Made by a program: the position numbers and the translations under genes. 64,000 nucleotides of DNA from Flavobacterium resistens. GTDB lineage: Bacteria > Bacteroidota > Bacteroidia > Flavobacteriales > Flavobacteriaceae. Where the stretch lies: contig NZ_FXTA01000004.1 of assembly GCF_900182645.1 (NCBI RefSeq), positions 248,001-312,000 of the forward strand, given 5' to 3'. A model generated the notes under the pieces. The model ran no database searches. It was given only the letters and a program-made list of their open reading frames with translations, and was not told the origin of the DNA. Each line of letters opens with the position of its first letter. Position 1 is the stretch's first letter. Of this stretch, positions 41,585-50,850 are shown piece by piece.

Positions 41585-42928
41585 ATGGAACAAAAAATAA
41601 ATGAATTTATGGCTCTGGTTGAGTCAAAAAATCCAAACGAACCAGAATTTCTTCAGGCTGTCAGAGAATTTGCAGAAACAGTTATTCCGTTTATTGCTGA
41701 AAGAAAAAAATATGATGGAAAAAATTTACTTCTTAGAATAGCTGAACCGGAAAGATCTATAATTTTCAGAGTTCCATGGGTAGATGATAAAGGAGAAATT
41801 ATTGTAAACCGCGGATTTAGAATTCAGATGAATTCAGCAATCGGACCTTATAAGGGAGGTATTAGATTTCATCACACTGTAAACCTATCAGTTTTAAAAT
41901 TTCTTGCTTTCGAACAAGTTTTTAAAAATAGTTTGACAACACTTCCAATGGGCGGAGGAAAAGGTGGTTCTGATTTTGATCCAGAAGGAAAATCGGATGG
42001 TGAAATTATGCGTTTCTGTCAATCATTTATGACAGAATTGTGCCGTCATATCGGTCCAGATCTTGACGTTCCAGCTGGAGATATCGGCGTTGGAGCAAGA
42101 GAAATTGGTTATTTGTTTGGTCAATATAAAAGAATCAGAAATGAATTTACAGGAGTTTTAACTGGAAAAGGTTTGGCTTATGGAGGTTCATTAATACGTC
42201 CTGAAGCTACAGGATATGGAGTTGTATATTTTACAGATCAAATGCTTCGTACAATTGGTCATGATATAAAAGGTAAAAGAGTTGCGATTTCAGGATTTGG
42301 AAACGTAGCTTGGGGAGTAGCTTTAAAAATAAATGAATTAGGAGGAAAAGTAGTTACGATTTCTGGACCTGATGGTTATATTTATGATGAAGACGGAATT
42401 TCCGGAGAAAAAATCGACCATATGGTTGAAATGAGAGCTACCGGAGATAACAGAGCAGAAAGATATTTAGAGAAGTATCCAAATGCGATTTTCCATAAAG
42501 GAAAAAGTCCGTGGGAAGTAAAAGTAGATATCGCAATTCCATGCGCAACTCAAAATGAGTTAACTGGAGAAGATGCTAAGAAATTGATTGATAATGGCGT
42601 TTTATGTGTAACTGAAGCGGCTAATATGCCTTCGACATTAGATGCTATTAAACTTTTCTTAGATAATAAAGTACTTTTTGCTCCAGGAAAAGCAGCTAAT
42701 GCTGGTGGTGTTGCTGCATCTGGATTAGAAATGACACAAAACTCTATTCGTCTAAACTGGACAAGTGAGGAAGTAGATTTAAGATTAAAAGACATTATGG
42801 TTGGAATTCACAACCAATGTAAAAAATATGGCGCTGAAGAAGACGGCTATGTGAACTACGTAAAAGGAGCAAACATTGCAGGATTTGTTAAAGTTGCCGA
42901 TGCTATGCTCGCTCAAGGTGTAGTGTAA
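41585..42928 (+). CDS. gdhA: NADP-specific glutamate dehydrogenase
   Basis: 447 aa, the length of hexameric bacterial GdhA. It makes glutamate from 2-oxoglutarate and ammonia. Substrate site: GPYKGGIRFHHTVNLSVLKF and LPMGGGKGGSDFDPEGKSD (catalytic Lys region). PAGDIGVGAREIGYLFGQY follows, then the dinucleotide fold (VAISGFGNVAWGVA). The pattern matches NADP-linked anabolic enzymes. The ~85-nt leader after the -7 box is long enough for control of expression. A terminator follows at 42954-42989. Confidence 0.97.
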   Translation: MEQKINEFMALVESKNPNEPEFLQAVREFAETVIPFIAERKKYDGKNLLLRIAEPERSIIFRVPWVDDKGEIIVNRGFRIQMNSAIGPYKGGIRFHHTVNLSVLKFLAFEQVFKNSLTTLPMGGGKGGSDFDPEGKSDGEIMRFCQSFMTELCRHIGPDLDVPAGDIGVGAREIGYLFGQYKRIRNEFTGVLTGKGLAYGGSLIRPEATGYGVVYFTDQMLRTIGHDIKGKRVAISGFGNVAWGVALKINELGGKVVTISGPDGYIYDEDGISGEKIDHMVEMRATGDNRAERYLEKYPNAIFHKGKSPWEVKVDIAIPCATQNELTGEDAKKLIDNGVLCVTEAANMPSTLDAIKLFLDNKVLFAPGKAANAGGVAASGLEMTQNSIRLNWTSEEVDLRLKDIMVGIHNQCKKYGAEEDGYVNYVKGANIAGFVKVADAMLAQGVV

Positions 42929-42953
42929 TTTTTAGTTATAGTTTTTTGAAATG

Positions 42954-42989
42954 CCTTCATTTGTCTCTGGACATTTGAAGGTTTTTTTT
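42954..42989 (+). terminator. Terminator of gdhA
   Basis: Stem ccttca...tgaagg extended by gtc/gac, followed by a T run. Confidence 0.8.
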
Positions 42990-43029
42990 ATTTATAAAAA
43001 GAACAAAAAACAAATAATTCCGTTTGTAG

Positions 43030-43037
43030 TATATTTG
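43030..43037 (+). promoter_or_regulatory. -7 promoter box of the porZ-like gene
   Basis: TATATTTG, 22 nt before the ATG at 43059; no upstream TTG at 18-20 nt. Confidence 0.4.
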
Positions 43038-43058
43038 TTTATTCGAATACGTAAAATA

Positions 43059-45341
43059 ATGAAAAGAAAGTTTCTGTATATTTTGTTTTTACTCTTGTCT
43101 CAATTTAGTTTTTCACAGAACAAATTGTCATGGCAAGGTTATTTTTCGTTCAACGAAGTAAAAGATATTTCAGAATCTTCTACTGCGGTTTTTGCAGCCT
43201 CAGAAAATGCTTTGTTTACAAAAGATGCAACAACAAATACAACTAAAACCATTACTACTGTTGACGGACTTTCAGGTCAGACTATTTCGGCTATGCATTA
43301 TAGCGAAACCTTTAAAAAAACAATTGTAGGTTATGAAAATGGTTTGATGATTGTAATTAATGAAGCTGATGGAAGCATGCTTAAAGTTGTAGATATCATC
43401 AATAAGCAATTGGCTCCTAATCTAAAAAAAATCAATCATTTTATGGAGCATAATGGTTTGGTTTATGTCTCCTGCGATTTTGGAATTGTACAGTTTAATT
43501 TGACAACTCTGAAATTTGGTGACACCTATTTTATAGGAGATAATGGCGCAGAAATCAGTGTTAAGCAAACTACATTTTTTAACGGATTTATTTACGCCGC
43601 AACTTCAAGCGGAATAAGAAGCGCCGATATTGCAAATCCCAATTTAAATGATTTTAAGCAATGGTCTGTTGTGAATACCGGCGATTGGTCAAGTGTTGAA
43701 AGTTTAGATGCAGAACTGATTGCTATTAATTCTTCGGGTTATATTCATCGATTTAACACTAACAATTTTGTTGGATTTTCGCAACTTCCACAGGCTTCGG
43801 TTGATATGCGGGCGAAAAATCATAATTTGTTTATAACCATAAAAAATGCTGTATATGTTTATAGCAATCAAATGGTATTAATTCGGCAAATTTCTAATGC
43901 TCAGGTATTGGATAATACTATAAATTTTACTTGCGCAACTTCGGTCGGCAATGTGATTTTTATTGGAACAAAAGAAAAAGGTTTGTTTTCATCATCGCTT
44001 TCAAGCAGTTCTGCATTTGTAAATAGTACTCCATCTGGGCCGGCCCGAAATAATATTTTTTCAATGGATGTAACGCCAAGTGTTCTTTGGACAGTTTATG
44101 GAGATTATGACACCTATTATAATCCGTATGATTTAGATAGTTATGGGGTTAGTAAATACAATACTTCTGGCTGGCTAAATATTTCTTATTCTGACGTTTA
44201 CAATGCAAAGTCGATGACAAGAGTTATTGTGAATCCAAAGAATGAAAAACAAGTTTATGCAAGTTCATTTTTTTCAGGTTTATTGCGAATAGAAAATGAT
44301 GTTCCGAATCTTTTGTATAATGAAAAAAATAGCGGTTTAGAATCAATTACTACTGAAGGTCCAAATTATATTGATGTCCGTATCAATGCGACTGCTTTCG
44401 ATAAAGCAGGAAATTTGTGGGTTACAAACAGTCGTATAAAAAATGGTTTGAAAGTTTTAAAAACCAATGGTCAATGGGGAAGTTATGCCATGACCTCAAT
44501 CTTAGACGATGCTCAAGCTAGCAGTTATTCCAGTATTTTGGTGGATAAAAACAGCGTAAAATGGATTGGAACAAATCGTGACGGTGTTGTTGGTTTTAAT
44601 GAAACGAATAATACCTTCAAAAAAATGACTTTTGGTGCCGATGCCGGAAATCTTCCAGTTGCCGATGTTAGAGCGCTTGCAATTGATACTAAAAATCAGC
44701 TTTGGATTGGAACGACAAAAGGATTGCGCGTTTTGTCCAATGTTGGAAATTTTCAGAATGACAGCCAGCTAAAAGCGAATCCAATAATTATTATGGAAGA
44801 TAATTTGGCTCAGGAGCTTCTTTACGAGCAATTTATTACCACAATTGCGGTTGATGGCGCAAATAATAAATGGATTGGAACAAGTGATTCTGGGGTTTTT
44901 ATGGTTTCGCCAAACGGACAGGAAACAAAATATCATTTTACAAATAGTAATTCGCCTTTGCCTAGTAATGCCATAAATGATATTAAAATCAATAGTACAA
45001 CGGGTGAAGTTTTTATTGCGACCAATAAAGGTTTAATTTCTTTTGGCGGAATCGCAACTGAAGCCAATGAAGATTTGAGTAATGTTTATGTGTATCCAAA
45101 TCCGGTACGGCCAACCTATTCGGGAACTGTAAAAGTTGCGGGATTATTGGATAAAGCCAATATTAAAATCACAGACATTGAAGGTAATTTGGTTTACGAA
45201 ACAACTTCAGAAGGAGGAACAATTGAATGGGACACAACCGCTTTTGGAAAATATAAAGTTTCTTCTGGAGTTTATATGATTTTTATTTCTGCGCAAGACG
45301 GAGGTGAAACGAAAGTCAAAAAAGTTATGATTATTCGTTAG
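43059..45341 (+). CDS. porZ: PorZ-like type IX secretion system beta-propeller protein
   Basis: 760 aa from the ATG at 43059, which starts a signal peptide (MKRKFLYILFLLLSQFSFSQ); a frame beginning 36 codons earlier would bury it. Two beta-propellers: the N-terminal one (SWQGYFSFNEVKDISESSTA) and a later one with repeats such as LWVTNS, KWIGTNRDGVVGF, LWIGTTKGLRVL, KWIGTSDSGVFMV. The last ~80 residues are a type A T9SS sorting domain (VYVYPNPVRP, then VKKVMIIR). In Porphyromonas gingivalis PorZ is part of the attachment complex that modifies T9SS cargo. The name rests on architecture and the adjacent recO. Confidence 0.82.
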   Translation: MKRKFLYILFLLLSQFSFSQNKLSWQGYFSFNEVKDISESSTAVFAASENALFTKDATTNTTKTITTVDGLSGQTISAMHYSETFKKTIVGYENGLMIVINEADGSMLKVVDIINKQLAPNLKKINHFMEHNGLVYVSCDFGIVQFNLTTLKFGDTYFIGDNGAEISVKQTTFFNGFIYAATSSGIRSADIANPNLNDFKQWSVVNTGDWSSVESLDAELIAINSSGYIHRFNTNNFVGFSQLPQASVDMRAKNHNLFITIKNAVYVYSNQMVLIRQISNAQVLDNTINFTCATSVGNVIFIGTKEKGLFSSSLSSSSAFVNSTPSGPARNNIFSMDVTPSVLWTVYGDYDTYYNPYDLDSYGVSKYNTSGWLNISYSDVYNAKSMTRVIVNPKNEKQVYASSFFSGLLRIENDVPNLLYNEKNSGLESITTEGPNYIDVRINATAFDKAGNLWVTNSRIKNGLKVLKTNGQWGSYAMTSILDDAQASSYSSILVDKNSVKWIGTNRDGVVGFNETNNTFKKMTFGADAGNLPVADVRALAIDTKNQLWIGTTKGLRVLSNVGNFQNDSQLKANPIIIMEDNLAQELLYEQFITTIAVDGANNKWIGTSDSGVFMVSPNGQETKYHFTNSNSPLPSNAINDIKINSTTGEVFIATNKGLISFGGIATEANEDLSNVYVYPNPVRPTYSGTVKVAGLLDKANIKITDIEGNLVYETTSEGGTIEWDTTAFGKYKVSSGVYMIFISAQDGGETKVKKVMIIR

Positions 45342-45359
45342 TCAAAATTAGTTTTAAGG

Positions 45360-45905
45360 ATGAGCAGAAGAAATAAAAGTGGAATGCCAAAGCGAAAGAA
45401 GAAAGGGAACAAAATTTTAATTTTGCGGTTAATGCTTTTTTTCTTAGCCTTCTTTTGTTTCTTTCATTCATTAAGACAATACGATAATTTTACGATTATT
45501 AAATTTAGTTATTTAGTAGGTATTTTTGTTGTTTCAGGGCTTTTGTTTGGGGCAATTTTGTATCAATATGAAAAAGGATTTCAAGGAGTTGATTTTAAAA
45601 CATATGATCATTTTGTGTGGAGCTTATGGGTATACGGATCAATTTCTTGTTCAGCTTTTTTTGTTTTAAATGAATATTTATCTGACAATAAAGATTACAA
45701 ACAAACTGTTTTGATTCTGGAAAAACACGAGGCCTCTAGACGCTCTGTTCATCATATTGTTGTTAAAATTGAAGGAGATGAACGAGATATTAATCTTCCA
45801 AAAAATGAGTATTTGGAAATTTCGATGGCAAAAGCTGTTGAAATAAAATTGAAAAATGGTTTTTTTGATTTTCTTTTAATAGAGAAAGTTGAATTAAAAT
45901 ATTAA
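45360..45905 (+). CDS. Small membrane protein of unknown function
   Basis: 181 aa. The N-terminus is highly basic (MSRRNKSGMPKRKKKGNK), followed by three hydrophobic segments at about 20-37, 50-69 and 86-106. The C-terminal ~70 residues are soluble (YKQTVLILEKHEASRRSVHH, AVEIKLKNGFFDFLLIEKV). No family was recognised. It starts 18 nt after the porZ stop and probably belongs to the same transcript. Confidence 0.75.
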   Translation: MSRRNKSGMPKRKKKGNKILILRLMLFFLAFFCFFHSLRQYDNFTIIKFSYLVGIFVVSGLLFGAILYQYEKGFQGVDFKTYDHFVWSLWVYGSISCSAFFVLNEYLSDNKDYKQTVLILEKHEASRRSVHHIVVKIEGDERDINLPKNEYLEISMAKAVEIKLKNGFFDFLLIEKVELKY

Positions 45906-45929
45906 AAATTTACTTTAGATAGTATTCAG

Positions 45930-45990
45930 TCGCGGTCTCAGTTTTCAGTAAAACCTGAAACGTGAAACCTGAAACAAAAAAACAAAAACT
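45930..45990. repeat. Repeat-type spacer before recO
   Basis: Contains two copies of cctgaaac around acgtga (cctgaaacgtgaaacctgaa), a short direct repeat of the dispersed word type seen in other gaps. Confidence 0.45.
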
Positions 45991-46704
45991 TTGCTAGTCA
46001 AAACCAAAGCCATAGTAATCTCATCCCTAAAATTTCAGGAAAAAAGCTTGATCGTAAAATGTTTTACACTTTCAAGCGGACTGAAATCGTATTTTGTACG
46101 CGATGCTTTTTCGAGTCGGAAAGCGAGCCAGAAGATTGCTTATTTTCAGCCGTTTTCGATTTTAGAAATTGAAGCCGTTCATAAAAATAAAGGAACACTG
46201 GAAAATTTTAAAGAAATAAAAAGTGCAGTTCCGTTTCAGAGCATTCATACTGATATTGTAAAAAGTACAATGGTGATGTTTTTGTCTGAAATGCTTCACT
46301 ATTCCATTCAGGAAGAAGAAAAAAACGAACAGCTTTTTCTCTTTTTAGAAACGGCTTTGACTTGGCTGGATCATCATGAAGAAATTTCCAATTTTCATTT
46401 GATTCTACTTTTAGAAATCACAAAATATTTGGGTTTTTATCCAGATATTTCAGAAATAAATTTGCCTCATTTTGAAATGAATGAAGGTGTTTTTACACTT
46501 TTTCAAGGAGCAAGTGTTTTAACGGAACACGAAACCAATTTGTTTAAAAAATTGGTCGAATTAAAATTCGATAATGATCAAAAAGTCTTTCATGTTTTAG
46601 AAAGGCAAATTCTTCTAAAAATTCTGATTGATTATTACAGTCTGCATTTGGAAGGATTCAAAAAACCTAAATCTTTAGAGATTTTAAAGGAAGTTTTCTC
46701 TTAA
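45991..46704 (+). CDS. recO: DNA repair protein RecO
   Basis: 237 aa, starting at TTG (45991); no in-frame ATG precedes it and the residues match the RecO start (MLVKTKAIVISSLKFQEKSL). The OB fold covers about 1-80 (SSGLKSYFVRDAFS, FQPFSILEIEAVHKNKG), followed by a helical domain. RecO loads RecA on SSB-coated single-stranded DNA together with RecR. The usual C-terminal zinc cysteines are absent. It is often next to porZ-like genes in Bacteroidota. Confidence 0.9.
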   Translation: MLVKTKAIVISSLKFQEKSLIVKCFTLSSGLKSYFVRDAFSSRKASQKIAYFQPFSILEIEAVHKNKGTLENFKEIKSAVPFQSIHTDIVKSTMVMFLSEMLHYSIQEEEKNEQLFLFLETALTWLDHHEEISNFHLILLLEITKYLGFYPDISEINLPHFEMNEGVFTLFQGASVLTEHETNLFKKLVELKFDNDQKVFHVLERQILLKILIDYYSLHLEGFKKPKSLEILKEVFS

Positions 46705-46834
46705 ATCGATTAAAAGGCTATTATTTGTTGCGGAATATACCTGAAATTTCCTGAAATCGGTCTTTTTTCTTTCATCTTTTATCTATTTTCCTCAAAATTC
46801 CTTACTTTCGCACCTCGTTTAAGAAAAGGATAAA

Positions 46835-49800
46835 ATGAGTACAAAATTTACTGAATACAAAGGACTTGACTTGCCAACGGTAGCGTCTGAAGTTCTTGAT
46901 TTTTGGAAGAAAGAAAATATATTTGAAAAGAGTGTAACTACTCGCGAAGGTGCTGAGCCTTTCGTATTTTTTGAAGGTCCGCCTTCAGCAAACGGATTAC
47001 CAGGAATTCACCACGTAATGGCGCGTGCGATTAAAGATATTTTTTGCAGATATAAAACTCAAAAAGGTTTTCAGGTAAAAAGAAAAGCCGGATGGGATAC
47101 TCACGGTTTGCCTGTTGAATTGGGTACTGAAAAAGAATTAGGAATTACAAAAGAAGATATTGGCAAAACGATTTCGATCGAAGAATATAACGAAGCGTGT
47201 AAAAAAACCGTTATGCGTTATACTGACGTATGGAATGACTTGACCGAAAAAATGGGATATTGGGTTGATATGGAAGATCCATATGTGACTTACAAACCAA
47301 AATACATGGAATCTGTTTGGTGGCTTTTGAAACAAATCTACGATAAAGGTTTGTTGTATAAAGGATACACGATTCAGCCATATTCTCCAAAAGCCGGAAC
47401 TGGATTATCTTCTCATGAAGTAAATCAGCCTGGAGCTTATAGAGATGTTACAGATACTACAATTGTAGCACAATTCAAGACTTTGCCGGAAACGCTTCCA
47501 AGCTTTTTACAAGGTTTTGGAGATATTCACATTTTAGCTTGGACGACAACTCCTTGGACATTGCCGTCGAATACAGCTCTAACAGTTGGGCCAAAAATCG
47601 ATTATGTTTTAGTAAAAACTTTCAATCAATATACTTTTGAGCCAATCAATGTGATTTTGGCCAAAAACTTAGTTGGAAAACAATTCGGAAAAGGATTTTT
47701 CTTAAGTGAAGATGATGCTGATTTTGACAATGTTAAAAACGGCGACAAAAAACTTCCATATAAAATCTTAACTGAAGCAAAAGGAGCAGATTTAGTAGAA
47801 ATCCGTTACGAGCAATTATTGCCTTATGTATTGCCATATCAAAATGCAGAAAATGCATTTAGAGTAATTTCTGGTGATTTCGTTACTACAGAAGACGGAA
47901 CAGGAATCGTGCATACAGCGCCAACTTTTGGTGCAGATGATGCTAAAGTGGCAAAAGAAGCAAAACCGGAAGTTCCGCCAATGTTGGTTTTGGATGAAGA
48001 AGGAAATGCAGTTCCGTTAGTTGATTTACAAGGGAAATTCACTTCTCATGTTGGTGAACTTGCTGGTAAATATGTGAAAAACGAATATTACGATGCAGGA
48101 CAAGCTCCGGAGAAATCGGTGGATGTTGAAATCGCAATTCGTCTAAAAGAAGAAAATAAAGCTTTTAAAGTTGAAAAATACGTGCACAGTTACCCACACA
48201 GTTGGAGAACTGACGAGCCGTTATTATATTATCCCCTAGATTCATGGTTCATCAAAGTAACCGATGTAAAAGATAGAATGTTCGACCTGAACGAAACTAT
48301 CAATTGGAAACCTAAATCTACTGGTGAAGGACGTTTTGGAAACTGGCTTAAAAATGCCAACGACTGGAACTTATCTCGTTCTAGATATTGGGGAATTCCG
48401 TTGCCAATTTGGAGAACTGAAGACAAAAAAGAAGAAGTTCTTATTGGTTCTGTTGAAGAATTATACAATGCGATCGAGAAATCTATTGAAGCTGGTTTTC
48501 AAAAGGAAAATCCGTTTAAAGGTTTTGAAATCGGAAATATGTCTGAATCAAATTATGATTTAATTGATTTGCACAAAAATGTAGTGGATCAAATTACATT
48601 GGTTTCGGCTTCAGGCCAGCCAATGAAACGCGAAAGCGATTTGATCGACGTTTGGTTTGATTCTGGAGCAATGCCTTATGCACAATGGCATTATCCTTTT
48701 GAAAATCAAGATAAAATCGATGGGAACAAAGATTTTCCTGCGAATTTTATTGCAGAAGGAGTAGATCAAACTCGTGGATGGTTTTATACATTACACGCTA
48801 TCGGAACTTTGGTTTTTGATAAAGTAGCGTATAAAAACGTAGTTTCAAACGGTTTGGTTTTAGATAAAAACGGAATTAAAATGTCTAAGAGTAAAGGAAA
48901 TACTATAGACCCGTTTAAAACCATTGAAGAATTCGGTCCTGATGCCACACGTTGGTACATGATTATGAACGCAAATCCGTGGGATAACTTAAAGTTTGAC
49001 CTTGAGGGAATTGCTGAGGTTCGCCGTAAATTCTTCGGAACTTTATACAACACTTATTCTTTCTTTTCGTTATATGCTAACATCGACGGATTTAAATATG
49101 CTGAAGCAGAGATTCCGTTAAACGAAAGACCAGAAATCGATCAATGGATTATTTCTGAGTTGAATACTTTAGTGAAGTTTGTTGACGAATGTTATGAAGA
49201 TTACGAACCAACAAAAGCGACAAGAGCTATTTCTGAATTCGTTCAAGAAAACTTAAGTAACTGGTATGTTCGTTTATGCCGTCGTCGTTTCTGGAAAGGG
49301 GAATATGCTAAAGATAAAATCGCAGCTTACCAAACGCTTTATACTTGCTTGTTAACAATCAGTAAATTGAGCGCTCCAGTAGCTCCATTTTTTATGGATA
49401 AATTGTATCGCGATTTAACTGCTTCGACGGGAACCGAGGATTTTGCTAGTGTTCACTTGGCTGAATTCCCGAAATTTGTCGAAAACTTTGTTAATAAAAC
49501 GTTAGAGAGCAAAATGCAGAAGGCGCAGACGATCTCTTCTTTGGTTCTATCACTTAGAAAAAAGGAAATGATCAAAGTGCGTCAACCTTTGCAAAAGGTA
49601 ATGATTCCGGTACTTGACGACAATCAGAGAGCTGAAATCGAAGCTATTTCTGACCTGGTAAAAGCCGAAGTAAACGTGAAAGAAATCGAACTTTTAGACG
49701 ATGCTTCAGGTATTTTGGTAAAACAAATTAAGCCTAATTTTAAGGCTCTTGGGCCACGTTTTGGAAAGGATATGGGTCTGATTTCTAAGGGAATACAAGG

Positions 49801-50236
49801 TTTTTCAGCTGAGCAAATTAATGAGTTGGACAAGCAGGGAACACTGGATATTGTTATTTCTGGAAATAATGTAACTTTATCATTAGAAGACGTCGAAATA
49901 ACATCTCAGGATATTGAAGGATGGCTGGTTGCAAATTCAAATGGAATTACAGTTGCGCTTGACATTACAATTTCTGAAGAGTTGAAAAATGAAGGTATCG
50001 CGAGAGAATTGGTAAACAGAATTCAGAATATCCGTAAAGATTCAGGATTTGAAGTTACTGATAAGATTAAGGTACAGATAAAGAGAGACAGCATTTTAGA
50101 AGATGCAGTTTTGAAAAATGAAGACTATATTAAGTCTGAGACATTAACAGATGATTTGGTTTTTGTGGATGCTTTAGAAAACGGCACAGAAATTGAGTTT
50201 GATGATATTAAAACAATGATATTAATTTCAAAATAA
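46835..50236 (+). CDS. ileS: Isoleucyl-tRNA synthetase, type 2 with GXHH signature
   Basis: 1133 aa, the long (IleRS2) form; E. coli IleRS is about 940. It charges tRNA-Ile. The class I signature, normally HXGH, reads GIHH at residues 57-60 in SANGLPGIHHVMARAIKD (DNA 47003-47014). KMSKS is intact in GIKMSKSKGNTIDP. The editing domain carries WTTTPWTLPSNTAL and GTGIVHTAPTFGADD. GXHH variants of IleRS2 are reported to be hyper-resistant to mupirocin. A weak -7-like box TACTTTCG lies at 46803-46810. The DksA/TraR-type gene follows 11 nt after the stop. Confidence 0.98.
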   Translation: MSTKFTEYKGLDLPTVASEVLDFWKKENIFEKSVTTREGAEPFVFFEGPPSANGLPGIHHVMARAIKDIFCRYKTQKGFQVKRKAGWDTHGLPVELGTEKELGITKEDIGKTISIEEYNEACKKTVMRYTDVWNDLTEKMGYWVDMEDPYVTYKPKYMESVWWLLKQIYDKGLLYKGYTIQPYSPKAGTGLSSHEVNQPGAYRDVTDTTIVAQFKTLPETLPSFLQGFGDIHILAWTTTPWTLPSNTALTVGPKIDYVLVKTFNQYTFEPINVILAKNLVGKQFGKGFFLSEDDADFDNVKNGDKKLPYKILTEAKGADLVEIRYEQLLPYVLPYQNAENAFRVISGDFVTTEDGTGIVHTAPTFGADDAKVAKEAKPEVPPMLVLDEEGNAVPLVDLQGKFTSHVGELAGKYVKNEYYDAGQAPEKSVDVEIAIRLKEENKAFKVEKYVHSYPHSWRTDEPLLYYPLDSWFIKVTDVKDRMFDLNETINWKPKSTGEGRFGNWLKNANDWNLSRSRYWGIPLPIWRTEDKKEEVLIGSVEELYNAIEKSIEAGFQKENPFKGFEIGNMSESNYDLIDLHKNVVDQITLVSASGQPMKRESDLIDVWFDSGAMPYAQWHYPFENQDKIDGNKDFPANFIAEGVDQTRGWFYTLHAIGTLVFDKVAYKNVVSNGLVLDKNGIKMSKSKGNTIDPFKTIEEFGPDATRWYMIMNANPWDNLKFDLEGIAEVRRKFFGTLYNTYSFFSLYANIDGFKYAEAEIPLNERPEIDQWIISELNTLVKFVDECYEDYEPTKATRAISEFVQENLSNWYVRLCRRRFWKGEYAKDKIAAYQTLYTCLLTISKLSAPVAPFFMDKLYRDLTASTGTEDFASVHLAEFPKFVENFVNKTLESKMQKAQTISSLVLSLRKKEMIKVRQPLQKVMIPVLDDNQRAEIEAISDLVKAEVNVKEIELLDDASGILVKQIKPNFKALGPRFGKDMGLISKGIQGFSAEQINELDKQGTLDIVISGNNVTLSLEDVEITSQDIEGWLVANSNGITVALDITISEELKNEGIARELVNRIQNIRKDSGFEVTDKIKVQIKRDSILEDAVLKNEDYIKSETLTDDLVFVDALENGTEIEFDDIKTMILISK

Positions 50237-50247
50237 AGTATAATACC

Positions 50248-50628
50248 ATGATAGATGAAATTACAAGATACTCTGACGCTGATTTGGCGGAGTTCAAAGA
50301 AATAATCCAAGCAAAAATTAAAAAAGCACAAGAAGATCTTGATTTGATCAAAAGTGCCTATATGAATGATTTGAATAACGGAACAGACGATACATCTCCA
50401 ACTTTCAAAGCTTTTGAAGAAGGAAGTGAAACAATGTCTAAAGAAGCAAACTCTCAATTGGCAATTCGTCAGGAGAAGTTTATCCGCGACTTGAAAAACG
50501 CTTTATTCCGTGTTGAAAACAAAACATATGGTATTTGCAAAGTAACAGGTAAATTAATCAGCAAAGAAAGGCTTAAAATTGTTCCTCATGCTACAATGAG
50601 TATCGAAGCTAAAAACTTGCAGAGATAA
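50248..50628 (+). CDS. DksA/TraR family regulator with one zinc-finger cysteine
   Basis: 126 aa. A coiled-coil N-terminus (LAEFKEIIQAKIKKAQEDLD) and globular C-terminus YGICKVTGKLISKERLKIVP are the DksA/TraR pattern. DksA enters the RNA polymerase secondary channel with ppGpp to control rRNA and biosynthetic promoters. The canonical C4 zinc finger is not kept: only one Cys is present (in GIC). Its partner positions are Thr and others, as in many Bacteroidota homologues. It is co-transcribed with ileS (11-nt gap) and followed by a terminator at 50645-50676. Confidence 0.92.
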   Translation: MIDEITRYSDADLAEFKEIIQAKIKKAQEDLDLIKSAYMNDLNNGTDDTSPTFKAFEEGSETMSKEANSQLAIRQEKFIRDLKNALFRVENKTYGICKVTGKLISKERLKIVPHATMSIEAKNLQR

Positions 50629-50644
50629 TAATATTATCATTCTT

Positions 50645-50676
50645 AAAAAAAGCGTCCCAAAATGGGGCGCTTTTTT
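50645..50676 (+). terminator. Terminator of the ileS-DksA-like unit
   Basis: aaaaaagcgtccc and ggggcgctttttt form a 13-bp stem with one G-T pair, followed by T-rich sequence. Confidence 0.88.
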
Positions 50677-50823
50677 CTTTAATACGACTTTCCAAGTTTT
50701 AATTTCGGTAAATTATATTGCGAAAAAGCATTTCTTACAGATGCAAAAAGCGAATCCGTTTGATTTCGATTTATTACGAAACAATTAACGTTACTTAAAA
50801 AGTGCTTTTTTGATTTAATTAGT

Positions 50824-50831
50824 TATTTTTG
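50824..50831 (+). promoter_or_regulatory. -7 promoter box of lspA
   Basis: TATTTTTG followed by CGC, 20 nt before the ATG. Confidence 0.5.
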
Positions 50832-50850
50832 CGCATCAAAATTTTATAAA

